This document shows positions 21,805 through 32,317 of a stretch of DNA of 64,000 nt, piece by piece. Every line of letters starts with the position of its first letter. Within the stretch, counting starts at the first letter, position 1. The notes under the pieces are model-generated. The model did no database searches and was not told the origin of the DNA. It saw only the letters and a list, made by a program, of their open reading frames with translations. This DNA comes from Halichondria panicea (taxonomy: Eukaryota; Porifera; Demospongiae; Suberitida; Halichondriidae). The stretch lies in assembly GCF_963675165.1 (NCBI RefSeq), contig NC_087391.1, positions 4,824,646 to 4,888,645 on the forward strand. The letters run 5' to 3'. The translations under genes and the position numbers were made by a program.

Positions 21805-22734
21805 CTGGCTAGTAGAAATACTCAGAATAATGTGATATTTTGTGAACCAACATTAATTTTCATTATAATTCATGATAAAACTAGTGTTCAAGCTGGCGCT
21901 GTGCTAATGCCTCTCGCCATGTTTTTGCTTTCGCTTAAAGTATTAGAGTGTTATCTATAATGAATTTTATATTAAAGTTAGCTTGTCTATATAAAGTCAC
22001 TGAGAAGAAAAGACTTATTTACATGCATCTATTGTTGTTATTTATTGTATTATGTGGCTTACCAGGACCTCAAGAAAGAAGAAAATTGATTCTTCCAGGA
22101 TCTGTAGTTCAGTGTATATAATATCTAAGAAGAAAAGACCTGTGTACATGCATATTGTTATCTATATTGTTATATGTTTTGTGGCTTACCAGGCCCTCAA
22201 GACAAAGATGATTCTGCCAGGAGGATCTGGATCCTTATTTTCTCACACATGGGGAATGAGCGCGCATGCGCATTACATCCACTAATTAAAGGGTGTGTCC
22301 AAAGAGATCAATTTCACAAATGGCTACTGCTAGCTAGCTGTTTTAACAGATATTTTCTGAGTATTGTAGCGAAAAAAGCTAGCGCTTTAGTGCAAGGCTA
22401 ACTCATATGTTGAATAGAAAGTTTGTGCGGACAGATGATGCTATGAAAGATTCTGAAAAGACTGCAACAGCCTTCAATGTGAGTCGAACTAACCATAACT
22501 CGAGAAAGAAGCTTTAGTTTGCTAATCCACGAATCAAAATCCAAGAGAACGTGGCTAGAAGCCTATAGAAGCTGTTAGTTTTCGTCGCATTGCAACCGTT
22601 GAGCAGTTATAGCTGGAATACACACACACACACAGACAGACAGACACACACACAGTCAGCTTTACCGTATCCCTCGTGCGGCTACGCCTCGAGGCATAAT
22701 TATCATGGATTGATGTAGAACCAATCTATCAGTA
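21805..22734. other. Intergenic stretch after WDR75 block E2
   Basis: No gene recognised. AGAAGAAAAGA occurs around 22010 and 22125, and two related pieces of about 60 bases (TGGCTTACCAGG ... CTCAAGA) at 22050 and 22185 indicate a local duplication. A short CA/CAGA microsatellite lies at 22620-22655. Confidence 0.4.
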
Positions 22735-23490
22735 CATGTAGGTTTTTATGAGGGGTGAGTAGTGCCAAAAGGAGGATGTTTTTAGGAGGGGGGTGTTTGT
22801 TTGGTGGCGGCGGCATAACCTCGAAGGTGGCGGCGGCTTAACTTCGAAGGTGGCGGCGGCTTAATCTCGAATGTGGCGGAGGCTGTTTCCTTCTTCTATC
22901 TATGGTAGCGGCTGGTGTTTTTTGGCGGCATGAGAGTGTAGAGACTCTATCTACGGTGGCGGCGGCGGCTTAACCTCGAGGTTATGTCGGGTGTTTACTT
23001 GGTGGAGGCGGCTTAGCCTCGAATATATTAATGTGTGGATGTGAATAAGATAATGTTGGACCACTTGACCTTTAATTAACTAATTATTGGCAGACTACTT
23101 CTCAAGCTTGTTTTTAGTGTTTGGGAGGGATTGTGGAGTGGTCAAGACCACAGTTGCTCTAGCCCTGACCTGATATCAGGCTGCTCATGGTCTCGAGGCT
23201 AGCTAGCACAGGAGCAACCCTCTGTTTCTCTATTAGCTAAGGTCAAGTGGTTCTAACTTCACGGCTGGCCTTTACATTTTCGAGGCTAAGCCGCCGCCAC
23301 CAACCACATTGCCGTCACCAACTGACACTCGCCGCCACCCTGGAGGTTAAGCCGCCGCCAACAACTGACACCTGCCGCCACCCTCGAGGTTAAGCCGCCG
23401 CCACCAAGTAAACACCGCCGCCTCCTAACACAGCAAATTCGTTTTCTTTTGGCACTATTCACCTCTCATAGGTTTTACCATAGATGTAGG
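22735..23490. mobile_element. Foldback element with GGCGGC minisatellite arms
   Basis: The left arm holds several repeats of about 25-30 bases, GGTGGCGGCGGCTTAACCTC type (22800-23020). The right arm holds the reverse complement, GAGGTTAAGCCGCCGCCACC type (23275-23430). Outside these, AGTAGTGCCAAAAGGAGG at left is mirrored by CTTTTGGCACTATTCACC at right. Near the centre GGACCACTTGACCTT is mirrored by AAGGTCAAGTGGTTC. The whole unit could fold into one long hairpin. The repeat units are GC-rich, unlike the AT-rich surroundings. No coding frame of note. Confidence 0.7.
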
Positions 23491-25052
23491 AGAGAGGGAT
23501 TGGAAACGGAAGTAGATTTCAATGTACTTTATGACCTCGATAAACATCCGCGCCTCGCTTAATGAGGGCTAATCTATTCCCCAGGAACTTCGCGGGTAAC
23601 TGAGATTATTGCAAATCTAGGATTTTATGAGTTGTCACTAGTATTCTGTTAAGTTTTCCAGTATCCAGTGCAACTGTGCTTTATATAGATAGTGAATAAC
23701 CATTATTCAAGCTCTATTTACCGTTGCAACTATCTTCTTCATTGAATTTAGGTAAGTTTAATCTTGTATTGTACACATTTATCCCTTTTTCTCTGAAATG
23801 ATTAATGTTTAGGTCGTATACTTCAATATGCTTGTTGGTAAATCATGTGGTATCACCCCAAGCCAAAAAAAATTAGTCATACATCAGCTGGTAGAATTTA
23901 GTGCTAGAAAAAGTTGAATTAAAGAGCACCACTAAAGATCCCTTTTTTGGGAATACGCTAAGCGTTACAGAAATTTTAATTTTAGGCATACATTCCCTTA
24001 TGATTGGTGATCACCCCAAGAGCATTAGTTTTGGATCAGGTGGATGTATAGCTTTTGTGTGCATGAATGTGTAGTCACCTATTTTTACCTCATAATTGTT
24101 ATTGGCCCGGTAGTAGATTGTGGTGAAGGGCCTGTAGGCCCGAGATATTTAACTACTACAAATGCTGTTTCATCTATATTTTATATAGCAATACCTCGCA
24201 AGCCAAAACTTACTGAGTACGCTGAAGAAAAGAAGACAGAAGAATACCCCTCCTCTCTACACCCCTACACGTCACCGCCCTCGTAAATGTTATCGGCTGT
24301 TCCGGCTATATATACACCCTTGTATACCTCACCAGCTTCTCTCCATCTAAGACTGTCTGATTAGAGTGCTAAACTAATCATAATTATAGCTGTATAATAA
24401 TCATTTTTATCGTGTAAGTTTTTGTTAATGTTGTTCGGTTTGATCCCACTCGTTTTACACTTAGAAAGCAACTGCATGGCAGTGCTGTGGAGTGTTTTTG
24501 CTGTCTCCAAGTGTATGTAATTATACTTAATGAATTGGAAATTGAAATGTACGCTCACCAGCCTAGTATATATATATAGTACAATTGATTCATCAAAAGT
24601 GAAAACAATAAATTATTATTAAGAAAGTTACATGGTGTATTATGTATCTTGTCGTATGAATGATCATGGTTATTGCCTCAAACTAGTGGACTTCTTGATG
24701 GTTTTCTTTTTCATTTAATTAAGTTGGCAGCAAAAGAGAAGCCTCTGACAGTCACAAATATATTCACAATTTCGGGAACTAAGCATCCTCTGATGATTTT
24801 ATATCTACTGTGAAACAAGTATCCAATACCACTAGCTCTGCACATTCTCCTTACTATTACCATGTACCACCAATGCACTGTTGTGTTGATTGTGTCTCTT
24901 TCCCTCTTCTTTCACCGCTTATGCAATGAGTTTTCCTCATTTTGAGGCAAGAAAAGAAGACAAGAAAGCGAGGCGCGGATGTTTTCCGAGGCCCACTTCC
25001 GTTTCCAATCCCTCTCTCCTAGCTCCTACATCTATGGTTTTACATAGGATTG
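23466..25052. mobile_element. Possible transposon bounded by ~85-base inverted repeats
   Basis: ATAGATGTAGGAGAGAGGGA (followed by TTGGAAACGGAAGT, then CATCCGCGCCTCGCTT) at 23470-23565 is mirrored by AAGCGAGGCGCGGATG ... ACTTCCGTTTCCAATCCC and the rest at 24965-25040. The left repeat overlaps the right end of the GGCGGC foldback, so elements are nested or share ends. The 1.4 kb interior has no transposase that I can recognise. Confidence 0.5.
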
Positions 25053-25722
25053 GCAGTGGGTTTGCCCTTATTTAGCAATTATTTTGACTCATGTTCAAAC
25101 TGTTCTATCTCTGCAGGGAAAGGCCACATCAAGGAACTGGCTAGACAGATAGTTTATTTAGCCTTTTCTCTCTTTGTATCTCTCATTTCATAATCCATGA
25201 ACATTTTAATGAATGAATAATTATTGTCATTTTAAAAATTGCACTATTTCCACATTTCACCGCACTTTGTCTGACTGACTAAGTAAGTAAGTAAGTAAGT
25301 TTCTTGCCTAGCATTTGCTCCAAGTACAGCCATCTCCAGGACATTCAGGTCAATCAGGTGCAGCAGGCTTTTCCAGAGCCTGAGGTAGTCTCATGAATCA
25401 GCCGCCGCTCCTTTACGCGGCTGATTCATGTGTTGCGGCTTTTAATCACACTGTTCAGCTCTAGCTCCCTTTCTCTGACAGGCATGCTATATGCACTGGC
25501 TAGATATCATGCTCTTAAAATGGCTGTCATTTAATACTGATACAAATTCAACATATCAAGCAATAATTATTACTCATTACTATAATTAGCTATTAGTCCA
25601 GAGATATTCGAGAAGATATTTGATTAGTCCTGTCTTCTCTTCTCTTGAACTTCTGTACTGCCTCTTGACATTCCACTTATGCATGTCATGATACATAAAC
25701 TGTACTGAAAAAGAAAGGGAAT
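25053..25722. other. Non-coding stretch
   Basis: No gene seen. It includes a short palindrome at about 25396-25432 (TGAATCAGCCGC ... GCGGCTGATTCA) and a (AAGT)n run near 25282. Confidence 0.4.
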
Positions 25723-26258
25723 CCGACTAGAAAAACATTTGCAATGTTAAAAATTGCTAGGATTGGCCAGGGGAACCACAAAAAAGCGTGGAAACAAGAA
25801 ATCAGACGAGAGCATAACTCCAATCCGTTACAACGTCATAAACATGTACAATACATAGTATATTAAATAATAGACTGTGTTCCAGATCCACCACATCATT
25901 CCATGCAGGTCACCAGTACGGTCCATGCATGCATGTTATACTACGCATGGATGGACTGTGTGTATACCTGTGCTCAACACTGCATGTATTAGGAACATTA
26001 ATTCATCACAAATCATCATGATTATGTGCCCGCACATTCCAAAATGGATAAATATATAGGGATTGGTCATCACTCCACCAGTAAAAATTGCGTGGCATAT
26101 TGGCTGGGAAAACATGGGAAAACTACCAGTACATGTGATTGACGTTGTAACGGATTGGAGTTATGCTCTCGTCTGATTTCTTGTTTCCACGCTTTTTTGT
26201 GGTTCCCCTGGCCAATCCTAGCAATTTTTCACATTGCAAATGTTTTTCTAGTCGGATA
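25723..26258. mobile_element. Foldback element with ~115-base, near-perfect arms
   Basis: The left arm (CCGACTAGAAAAACATTTGC ... GGATTGGCCAGGGGAACCAC ... TCCGTTACAACGTCA, 25723-25840) is mirrored almost base for base by 26141-26257. The intervening ~300 bases are AT-rich. Arms this similar point to recent insertion or to gene conversion between the arms. The 70-residue frames on either strand of the arms are a by-product of the repeat. Confidence 0.75.
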
Positions 26259-26526
26259 ATAATAGGTTCTACATCAATCCAAAATTTATTTGGGACCATA
26301 ATTTGGCATTTTTCGCCTTTGGACCATGGGCTATCCATGGTATTGGGCTGAAATTAGCAATTTCTTTGATTTTTCAAATATAACGATTGATGGTACCATT
26401 TGAAAGGTCTCTTCCCAGAAAAATAATCATAAAATTGTTGAGATTTATCGAGGGAATTCAAGTTATGACTGTTGAAAGATGTTCCAACTATAACAGGTGT
26501 AATATACCACGTGCTTTGTTCTCCAG

Positions 26527-28337
26527 AGCTGATGAGTTGAAGCGTCAGTACACTGGGGCCATTTGTGGGTTAGGTTTCGATGTGGACACACAGATGAGAG
26601 CATCTACAGTGAGCACGATATGGAGTTGAATAGCCTTGTTTTTTGGCCACTTTTGTCTGTTGTAACACTATAGCTCCTGGAATCGAAAGCTATAGAGTTT
26701 GCAATATGCTAATTATACATGTGTGTGTGTTGCAGCTGTACATGTTATTGTATGTAGTGGTCCTTTTCAATACTAGTACTATATAATTATAGCTACCTGA
26801 GGAGTCCTCCTTGTGAGCTAAAAAAGTGTGTGCAGATCTCTGTTTGTTAGCTATACTCTATGCATGACATTGTGTACAGCTCTGTGACATTATAACTACG
26901 TATATAATTATTCTCAGGCTAATTCTGAAGCCTCGTGACTCCATCACACCGTACCAAGGAGTGAGTGCAGGCTGGAACAAGGTGAGGAGGAGGGATATAC
27001 TCAGAGTGGATACAGGGGAGACAGACGACTCCTCCCATCCTCTCTTCCCCCTACACCTCGGCATCAACATCTCTGAGGAGAGGATTGACCAGCAGAGGAG
27101 TGCTAGAGTACTGCTATTGAGGGAGGCCATCAAGGAACTACACAAGAAGACGTCAGAGTGAGTTTATTAAGGCAACATGGCATTTGGATATTTCCCATTA
27201 TATATAGCAATCGATGTGTACTATATTATACATGCAGTGATTTGTTTATTTTTTTGGGCTGGCAACTCGCGGTATTCGTCCCCCAAAACGCACTACTATA
27301 TCAGGTGACCTTTTTAGACCCAATACAACGAGGCAGCGAGCTCACACAAAGCATTATCTAATTTCCTCCCACCACAGAAAGTTTGAATCGGGGAAAAGAT
27401 CGCCATCACAGACTGATTGGTAGTTTTAATTGTCTACAGCAAGTATCGATTATCCACATAATTATTTTATCCATGCAGTTGGTGATCTGCGGGTCGTTCT
27501 ACCCTCAATACTTTAGCTAGCTGCCTCTGGAGGAGGAGGGTTGTGAGAAGACCATGTCCGGCCATGACCCAAAGACAACCATCATAGTGTGTGTGGGGGC
27601 TGATCATGGTGTGTGTGTGTGTGGGGGGGGCTTGATGGTGTGTGTGTGTGGGGGGGTGGGCTTGATGACTAGTGTGTGTTGTGGAATGATCTTTCTTACA
27701 AAATGATAATGCGATGCTATCTTTAATTCCCGGCACTTGTAGTTGTCAGCACTACCTCGTGATCCTGTAACCCACAGTGACCAGATCTTTCAGATGTTCA
27801 ACTCTGCGGCAAGGGGAAAGCATTTCACTTCGAGACCTTCAAGTGAGAGCACAGAGACACACAATATCGTATAATCATAGATAATAGTAATTAGTTACTT
27901 ACGTACATTGTAGCTATAGCTCTACAGTTAGTATACTGTATAGTCTATGCATGTTACGGAACATACTGTGTGTGTGCATGTACTGTCAATGCCACAGCCT
28001 CCAGCCCTTGCTCATATTTATTGTAACTAGTGCAGTATACTTGTATTTATAATGATATTCTCCATTACTTTGCCCCTCCTCCTCTCATGTTAGAGTGTTT
28101 GTTGAGTTTGAGAGACCTCACTCGCACTCCCGATCACAATCAGCTGACGCCCTCATTCTGGATGCTGTCCTCATCGCACTCAAACGCCGACAAGAAAGGA
28201 ACAAGCTTGCCCTCTATATTGACGAGTCCCCTCTCCCCTCTTCACAGAGGAACGAGGACATCCCTGTAATTAGAGCTGAGGCACTGAAAGAGATGACGCT
28301 CCTGATGGTGGCACTAAGCAGATTGTCATCACTGAGG
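26527..28337 (+). pseudogene. TDRD9: TDRD9-like (spindle-E type) exons, broken 3' part
   Basis: TDRD9 is a germline DEAH-box helicase with a Tudor domain that works in the piRNA pathway to silence transposons. The exons here match the region after its helicase core. They are 26527-26608 (ADELKRQYTGAICGLG), 26918-27157 (ISEERIDQQRSARVLLLREA), a piece near 27378-27420, 27479-about 27590 (LVICGSFYPQYF, then MSGHDPKTTII), 27745-27841 (DQIFQMFNSAARGKHF) and 28094-28337 (VFVEFERPHSHSRSQ, IALKRRQERNKLAL). FYPQYF, DPKTT and the FVEF strand are the family marks. There is an in-frame TAG right after FYPQYFS, and the phases of the first two exons do not join. The helicase exons are absent from the window. 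A broken Tudor part follows at 30.4 kb. Confidence 0.6.
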
Positions 28338-28728
28338 TATGTAATTGCACACTATTACAAAAGTAGTCATTTCCCACAAATGGAGGAGAACCAAAAGTGT
28401 TCCCCTCATCACACGGACACAGAGGACTGGACATTTTAGCCGCGGCCTTTATTCGAAAACGAGCCGCATGTAGTACTAATCCGGATGTGATATGCTATTA
28501 ATTGCAGGGCAGTAATAATTATAGTACATCATACGATTAAGATCTATGGTTGCGCTCTGGCTTCTTTGATCTTTTGCTCAAACTAATTATAGTTATAGTC
28601 TACAATACGAGAATGCTATAGACAGTGTTCACTTGTAGTGTTCATTTATTTGTTCTCACGCTAAACTTATTAGTTAATATGCTAAAAGTTCTCAGCAAAA
28701 ATTAATCATTTATTCCTTCACAATCACT

Positions 28729-29830
28729 TCAACTGATGTATATTTCCATGAGCTGAAGTCCCATGTTAGTAGTTCCGCCGTTATTATTGAAGCACATTCG
28801 TAGCTCAATGTCATCAGTAGTTGGAGTTGATAGAGTTTTCGTAAACCACGGAGGATTATTGTTATTGAAACATGTGTTGAGGCTCGACTGACCATCCCAC
28901 AGTGCATTGTCAGGATAGAAACGATACCCACCATGTACATCATTGACCACACTATCACAAAAGTAATCATTTCCCACAAATGGAGGAGAACCATAAGTGT
29001 TCCCCTCATCACAAGGACAGCGCAAATCAGAGAAACCGTCACCACTGGTTCCATTAAAACGACCACTGGCAAACGTCCAGATATGTGTGCGCGGAGATTG
29101 CCCATGCGTGACACTGAGTCCATCAACATATGCAACATCGATAGTATTCCTACCAGCAGTATGGTATCCAACAAATGCGTTGTTGAATCCCCACCGATAA
29201 CCTATTGCTCTCCCACACACCTTCCTGTATTGGACACCACTTACTGGAAACATAACAGATTCACAAACACCACCATCAATAGTCGTTAGTGGAAGACCAC
29301 ATGATCTTATCGAATAGTCTGTCAGTTGAAGTCCTTGAGGGCATTGTTGGTTGGGGTCGGTCATGTTAATGTAGGCCACTCTCGTCCATCCTGGTCCACC
29401 GCAAATGTCAGAAGTAGTTGGTGGGTCTGTGATCATTGCTGTTGGTTCACTGGTAGTGGAAGTTGTTGCTTCCATGGTTGATGTGGCTGCTGTTGGCATG
29501 CTGGTAGTTGATACTGGTGCACTTGCATTTCCTTCAGCATCTGCAACAGTTAAGAGACAGATTATTGCAGTTACATGCATGGATAGCAATATACACACTT
29601 GAGTCACTTTTGACTGTGAGTATTGTTACGTACTTACCCAGCAATTTGTCGGCAATAGTTTCCAGTGCTTCACGAATGTGTTTCAGCTCTGATAGAAGTG
29701 ATTCACTAATCTTTGTTAGCTGTGTCTCAGTTTCACTGGAGCATTGGCTCCTAATATAGCAGGTGCTCGGTTGGTTCCAGGCTGACCCCAGACCAAGGAG
29801 GCAGCAAAATATTAGGAGTACAGAAGACAT
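28729..29830 (-). CDS. Secreted 'GPGW' family protein, copy 1
   Basis: Predicted secreted protein of 334 aa. Exon 1 is 29830-29638 and exon 2 is 29540-28729, joined in phase 1. Residues 1-17 form a signal peptide (MSSVLLIFCCLLGLGSA). Residues 18-64 contain a short amphipathic, coiled-coil-like helix (SELKHIREALETIADKLL). A Thr/Ser-rich, mucin-like linker follows (STTSMPTAATSTMEATTS). The C-terminal ~230 residues form a Cys-rich domain beginning CGGPGWTRVAYINMTDP, with VCGRAIGY, HGQSPRTHIWTFASG, CPCDEGN, PPFVGNDYFCDS and DDIELRMCFN. I recognise this domain from many sponge and cnidarian proteins but know no function. A TATA-like box (TATAAAACGT, 29920-29911) lies about 80 bases upstream. The gene sits antisense between exons of the TDRD9-like gene. 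Confidence 0.72.
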
Positions 29831-29910
29831 AGTTAGTAGTCTCCACAGGAATAGTGACAGTGTCGTACGTGTGATGATAATCAGTCGGATACGGTTTGCT
29901 GTAGCTCTGC

Positions 29911-29920
29911 ACGTTTTATA
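29911..29920 (-). promoter_or_regulatory. TATA box of GPGW gene copy 1
   Basis: TATAAAACGT on the - strand, 81 bases before the ATG at 29830. The same box is at 39304-39297 before copy 2, in flanks that are conserved between the copies. Confidence 0.55.
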
Positions 29921-30433
29921 GACTTAATTTGCACACTGAAACACCCACACGTAACATGACACTAGAGGTAATAGGACAATTCAATCAAGATTTCCGTGTT
30001 GTAATTATGATTTCCGTGAGATTTCTGCGTTGTATATATACACTAGATAATTAAAATTAAGATTTCCGTGTTTGTACTAGCTAGTGATATTTTTAATAAA
30101 ATTCTTATATCGTATTACTAGAGAGAATCAAACATAATTATGTGAACTTTGCAAGCGTTAATCACTTCGCAAAAATATAATTCTCAAAAACTGCTGCTGG
30201 TAATGACACACGATCCTTGCCAGAACGCAATAGTTCGATCTCAAAGGCCACATTTTTCTGCTGATTTGACTAACTCATTTGCAAAAGTTTTTTAACCTGT
30301 AAATATTCGGCATGTGCATTAAGTGCGAGAAAACAGACAATGACCTTAGACCTTATGATGATTATTGTAATTGTATTGCTTATTTGACCTTTGTCAGTTT
30401 AAAGCCATGTTCCATACTGACCTATCCTGCAGT

Positions 30434-30870
30434 ACATTGTTGCTGGCCACTTCTGGGCCCAGTTGGCCGACCAGGTTGCTACGACAAACATGAGACGGCT
30501 ACTGGACAGTATCAACATGCATTTGTAGTCTGAAGCCGCTCCTTTGTCCCCCAGCCAATATAGAGGACATGTTCTGTCTTGCCCCTTTCTCTGAGAATTG
30601 GCTGTTTTATCGGGCAAAGGTCGTTGGTATGGAGGTCATCGAGGAGACAAGTGAGGTATGCACCACCCACACCCTCACCCTCACACCACCCACACATGCA
30701 CCCTCACAAGTCATGCCCATGTGGTATTTGTGGACTATGGTAACGTGGAGATGGGGACCATTCAGAGCTCACCTTATGGCAAGTGGGCAGCTGAGGCTAA
30801 CGACAGGTTCAAGCAACTCACAATGAGCAAATACCTCATGAATCAGGTGAAAATCTTTAAGGCAAAAAGC
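30434..30870 (+). pseudogene. TDRD9: Tudor-domain exons of the TDRD9-like gene, copy 1 (broken)
   Basis: Pieces in order: YIVAGHFWAQLADQVATTN (30434 on, after CTGCAG), FCLAPFSENWLFYRAKVV (in another frame, with a TAG between) and HVVFVDYGNVEMG, the Tudor-core strand, followed by WAAEANDRFKQLTMSKYL. GHFWAQ, CLAPF, FYRAKV and VFVDYGN are the classic order of an extended Tudor domain as in TDRD9. About 90 bases present in copy 2 after GNVE are missing here. The frame change and deletion make this non-functional as an exon set. It continues the series that ends at 28337 and encloses the GPGW gene. Confidence 0.65.
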
Positions 30871-30989
30871 TGAAATACGTTACCATCCTAATTGACCTCA
30901 ATTAAGTGTGTAGACTAGTGTACAGAGCCTATAATTATAGTGTGGTCCCACTGTGTACACTGTATATAGCTATATAGTCGTTGAAAAGT

Positions 30990-32317
30990 TTGCATTTCAA
31001 GTGAGGTGAAAAGGGTTGTTCTTATCAGCGTATTAATTTACATCAACTGTTTAGTTAGTCTTGCAAGCCAGATATTTCATCCCAGAGGTATCATCTGCAC
31101 ATGTGCAGCAGTCTAATTGACTGTTTACATTGATAAGTGGTTAGTAGTTACATGTGAAACCACATATTAGTTAATTGCCATGCAAATATGTATGCCTCGG
31201 TGCAGCACATGCGCAAGCGAGGTATACGGTAGTGTGTTGTGTGTGTGTCTATGTAGATGCTACAGCTGCTCAAGGATCCATGAGGAGATCAATGAAATTC
31301 AAGTAGTAAGAGGCTTCTAGTCATGTTTTCTAATTCGTGGAATAATGCTTCGTTCTCGAGTTTTTATTTATTTCAAATGTTATTGCAGCCTTTTCAGGCA
31401 CAATTACGCTCTGATAATTTTCTCAAAAACTTTTTAACTACTCTTCCATAGCTTCCCATCGTAGGATTACTCTCTCGAAGTAACTACCATAATTATTACA
31501 GGTTACAGTATATAGCTTCGTTGGTGCAAATTTTCGTTCATGAAAGTATGCAATTGCATAATTATGAGTAAATGTGACAGATATGTGTGGTGGATGTGGT
31601 TGTTAGTAAGTTGTGATTGGGCATGCATATACATCAGAGTACTGTAAACTGTGTTGTTTAGCTATATGGCTATGATGACATATAGACTCTTGTTAATCCG
31701 GTCACCCTTAATTGGGATAGTGCAGCTTGGCCGGAATAGCGAGGTGATCGCATTTCAGAAAATAGTATGGCTGAAAAACGACCCTACCTCGAGTCTAATG
31801 ACTCCTTTGCGGTTTGTCTCGATGACAATGAATCATTTTGCTCTCTATTTATGTGTAATCGAATTTCATTTGCCAAACCACACCCAAAACTTCATAATTA
31901 TCTGGTCGTAATAAACGTATTAAAAAACCTAGTTTGGGGCAGCCATACAGTACTGCCCTGTATATACGGAATATAGCGAGTGGCCGCATTTCAGGGCGAG
32001 TTTTTGGCAGTAAACATCTAGCTAGCAATCTGCCAAACCAAATGGCCGGTAATAGAGGTGACCGTACTTCAGAGAGCCGGAATAGGGAGAGTCTACTGTA
32101 ATACTCAGATGTCATATGCATAAGCTGATCACTAATGGCTGCATAATTACTGAAAGGTCACTAACAAGAAGACGAGTAGTCCGATTCAAATTCTAACAAG
32201 CTAATGAAACCAAACAATTTTAAGCTAAACAGATAAACTCAAGTATGAGATAAGTAGTTAGCACAGACATTATATAATGTCGTTATTTAGATGAAGCCAG
32301 TAAGTGTTTTTTCTTAG
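30990..32317. other. Non-coding stretch, largely absent from segmental copy 2
   Basis: No gene is visible. The dispersed repeat of the 18.9 kb type runs in reverse orientation at about 31890-32100, and a related GGCCGGAATAGCGAGGTGATC piece lies at 31730. The end (32100-32317) is the 3' flank of the astacin gene and is shared with copy 2. Confidence 0.5.

Noticed and set aside
24044-24286. 80-codon + strand frame inside the inverted-repeat unit
   Set aside because: No domain, no signal, no splice context. Length is within chance expectation.
28933-29289. 118-codon frame on the + strand
   Set aside because: It is antisense to the GPGW coding exon and repeated antisense to its paralogue. It is a shadow of a conserved coding sequence.
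31250-31320. Possible further TDRD9-like exon (CTGCTCAAGGATCCATGAGG)
   Set aside because: In the plausible frame it stops at once and shows no family motif.
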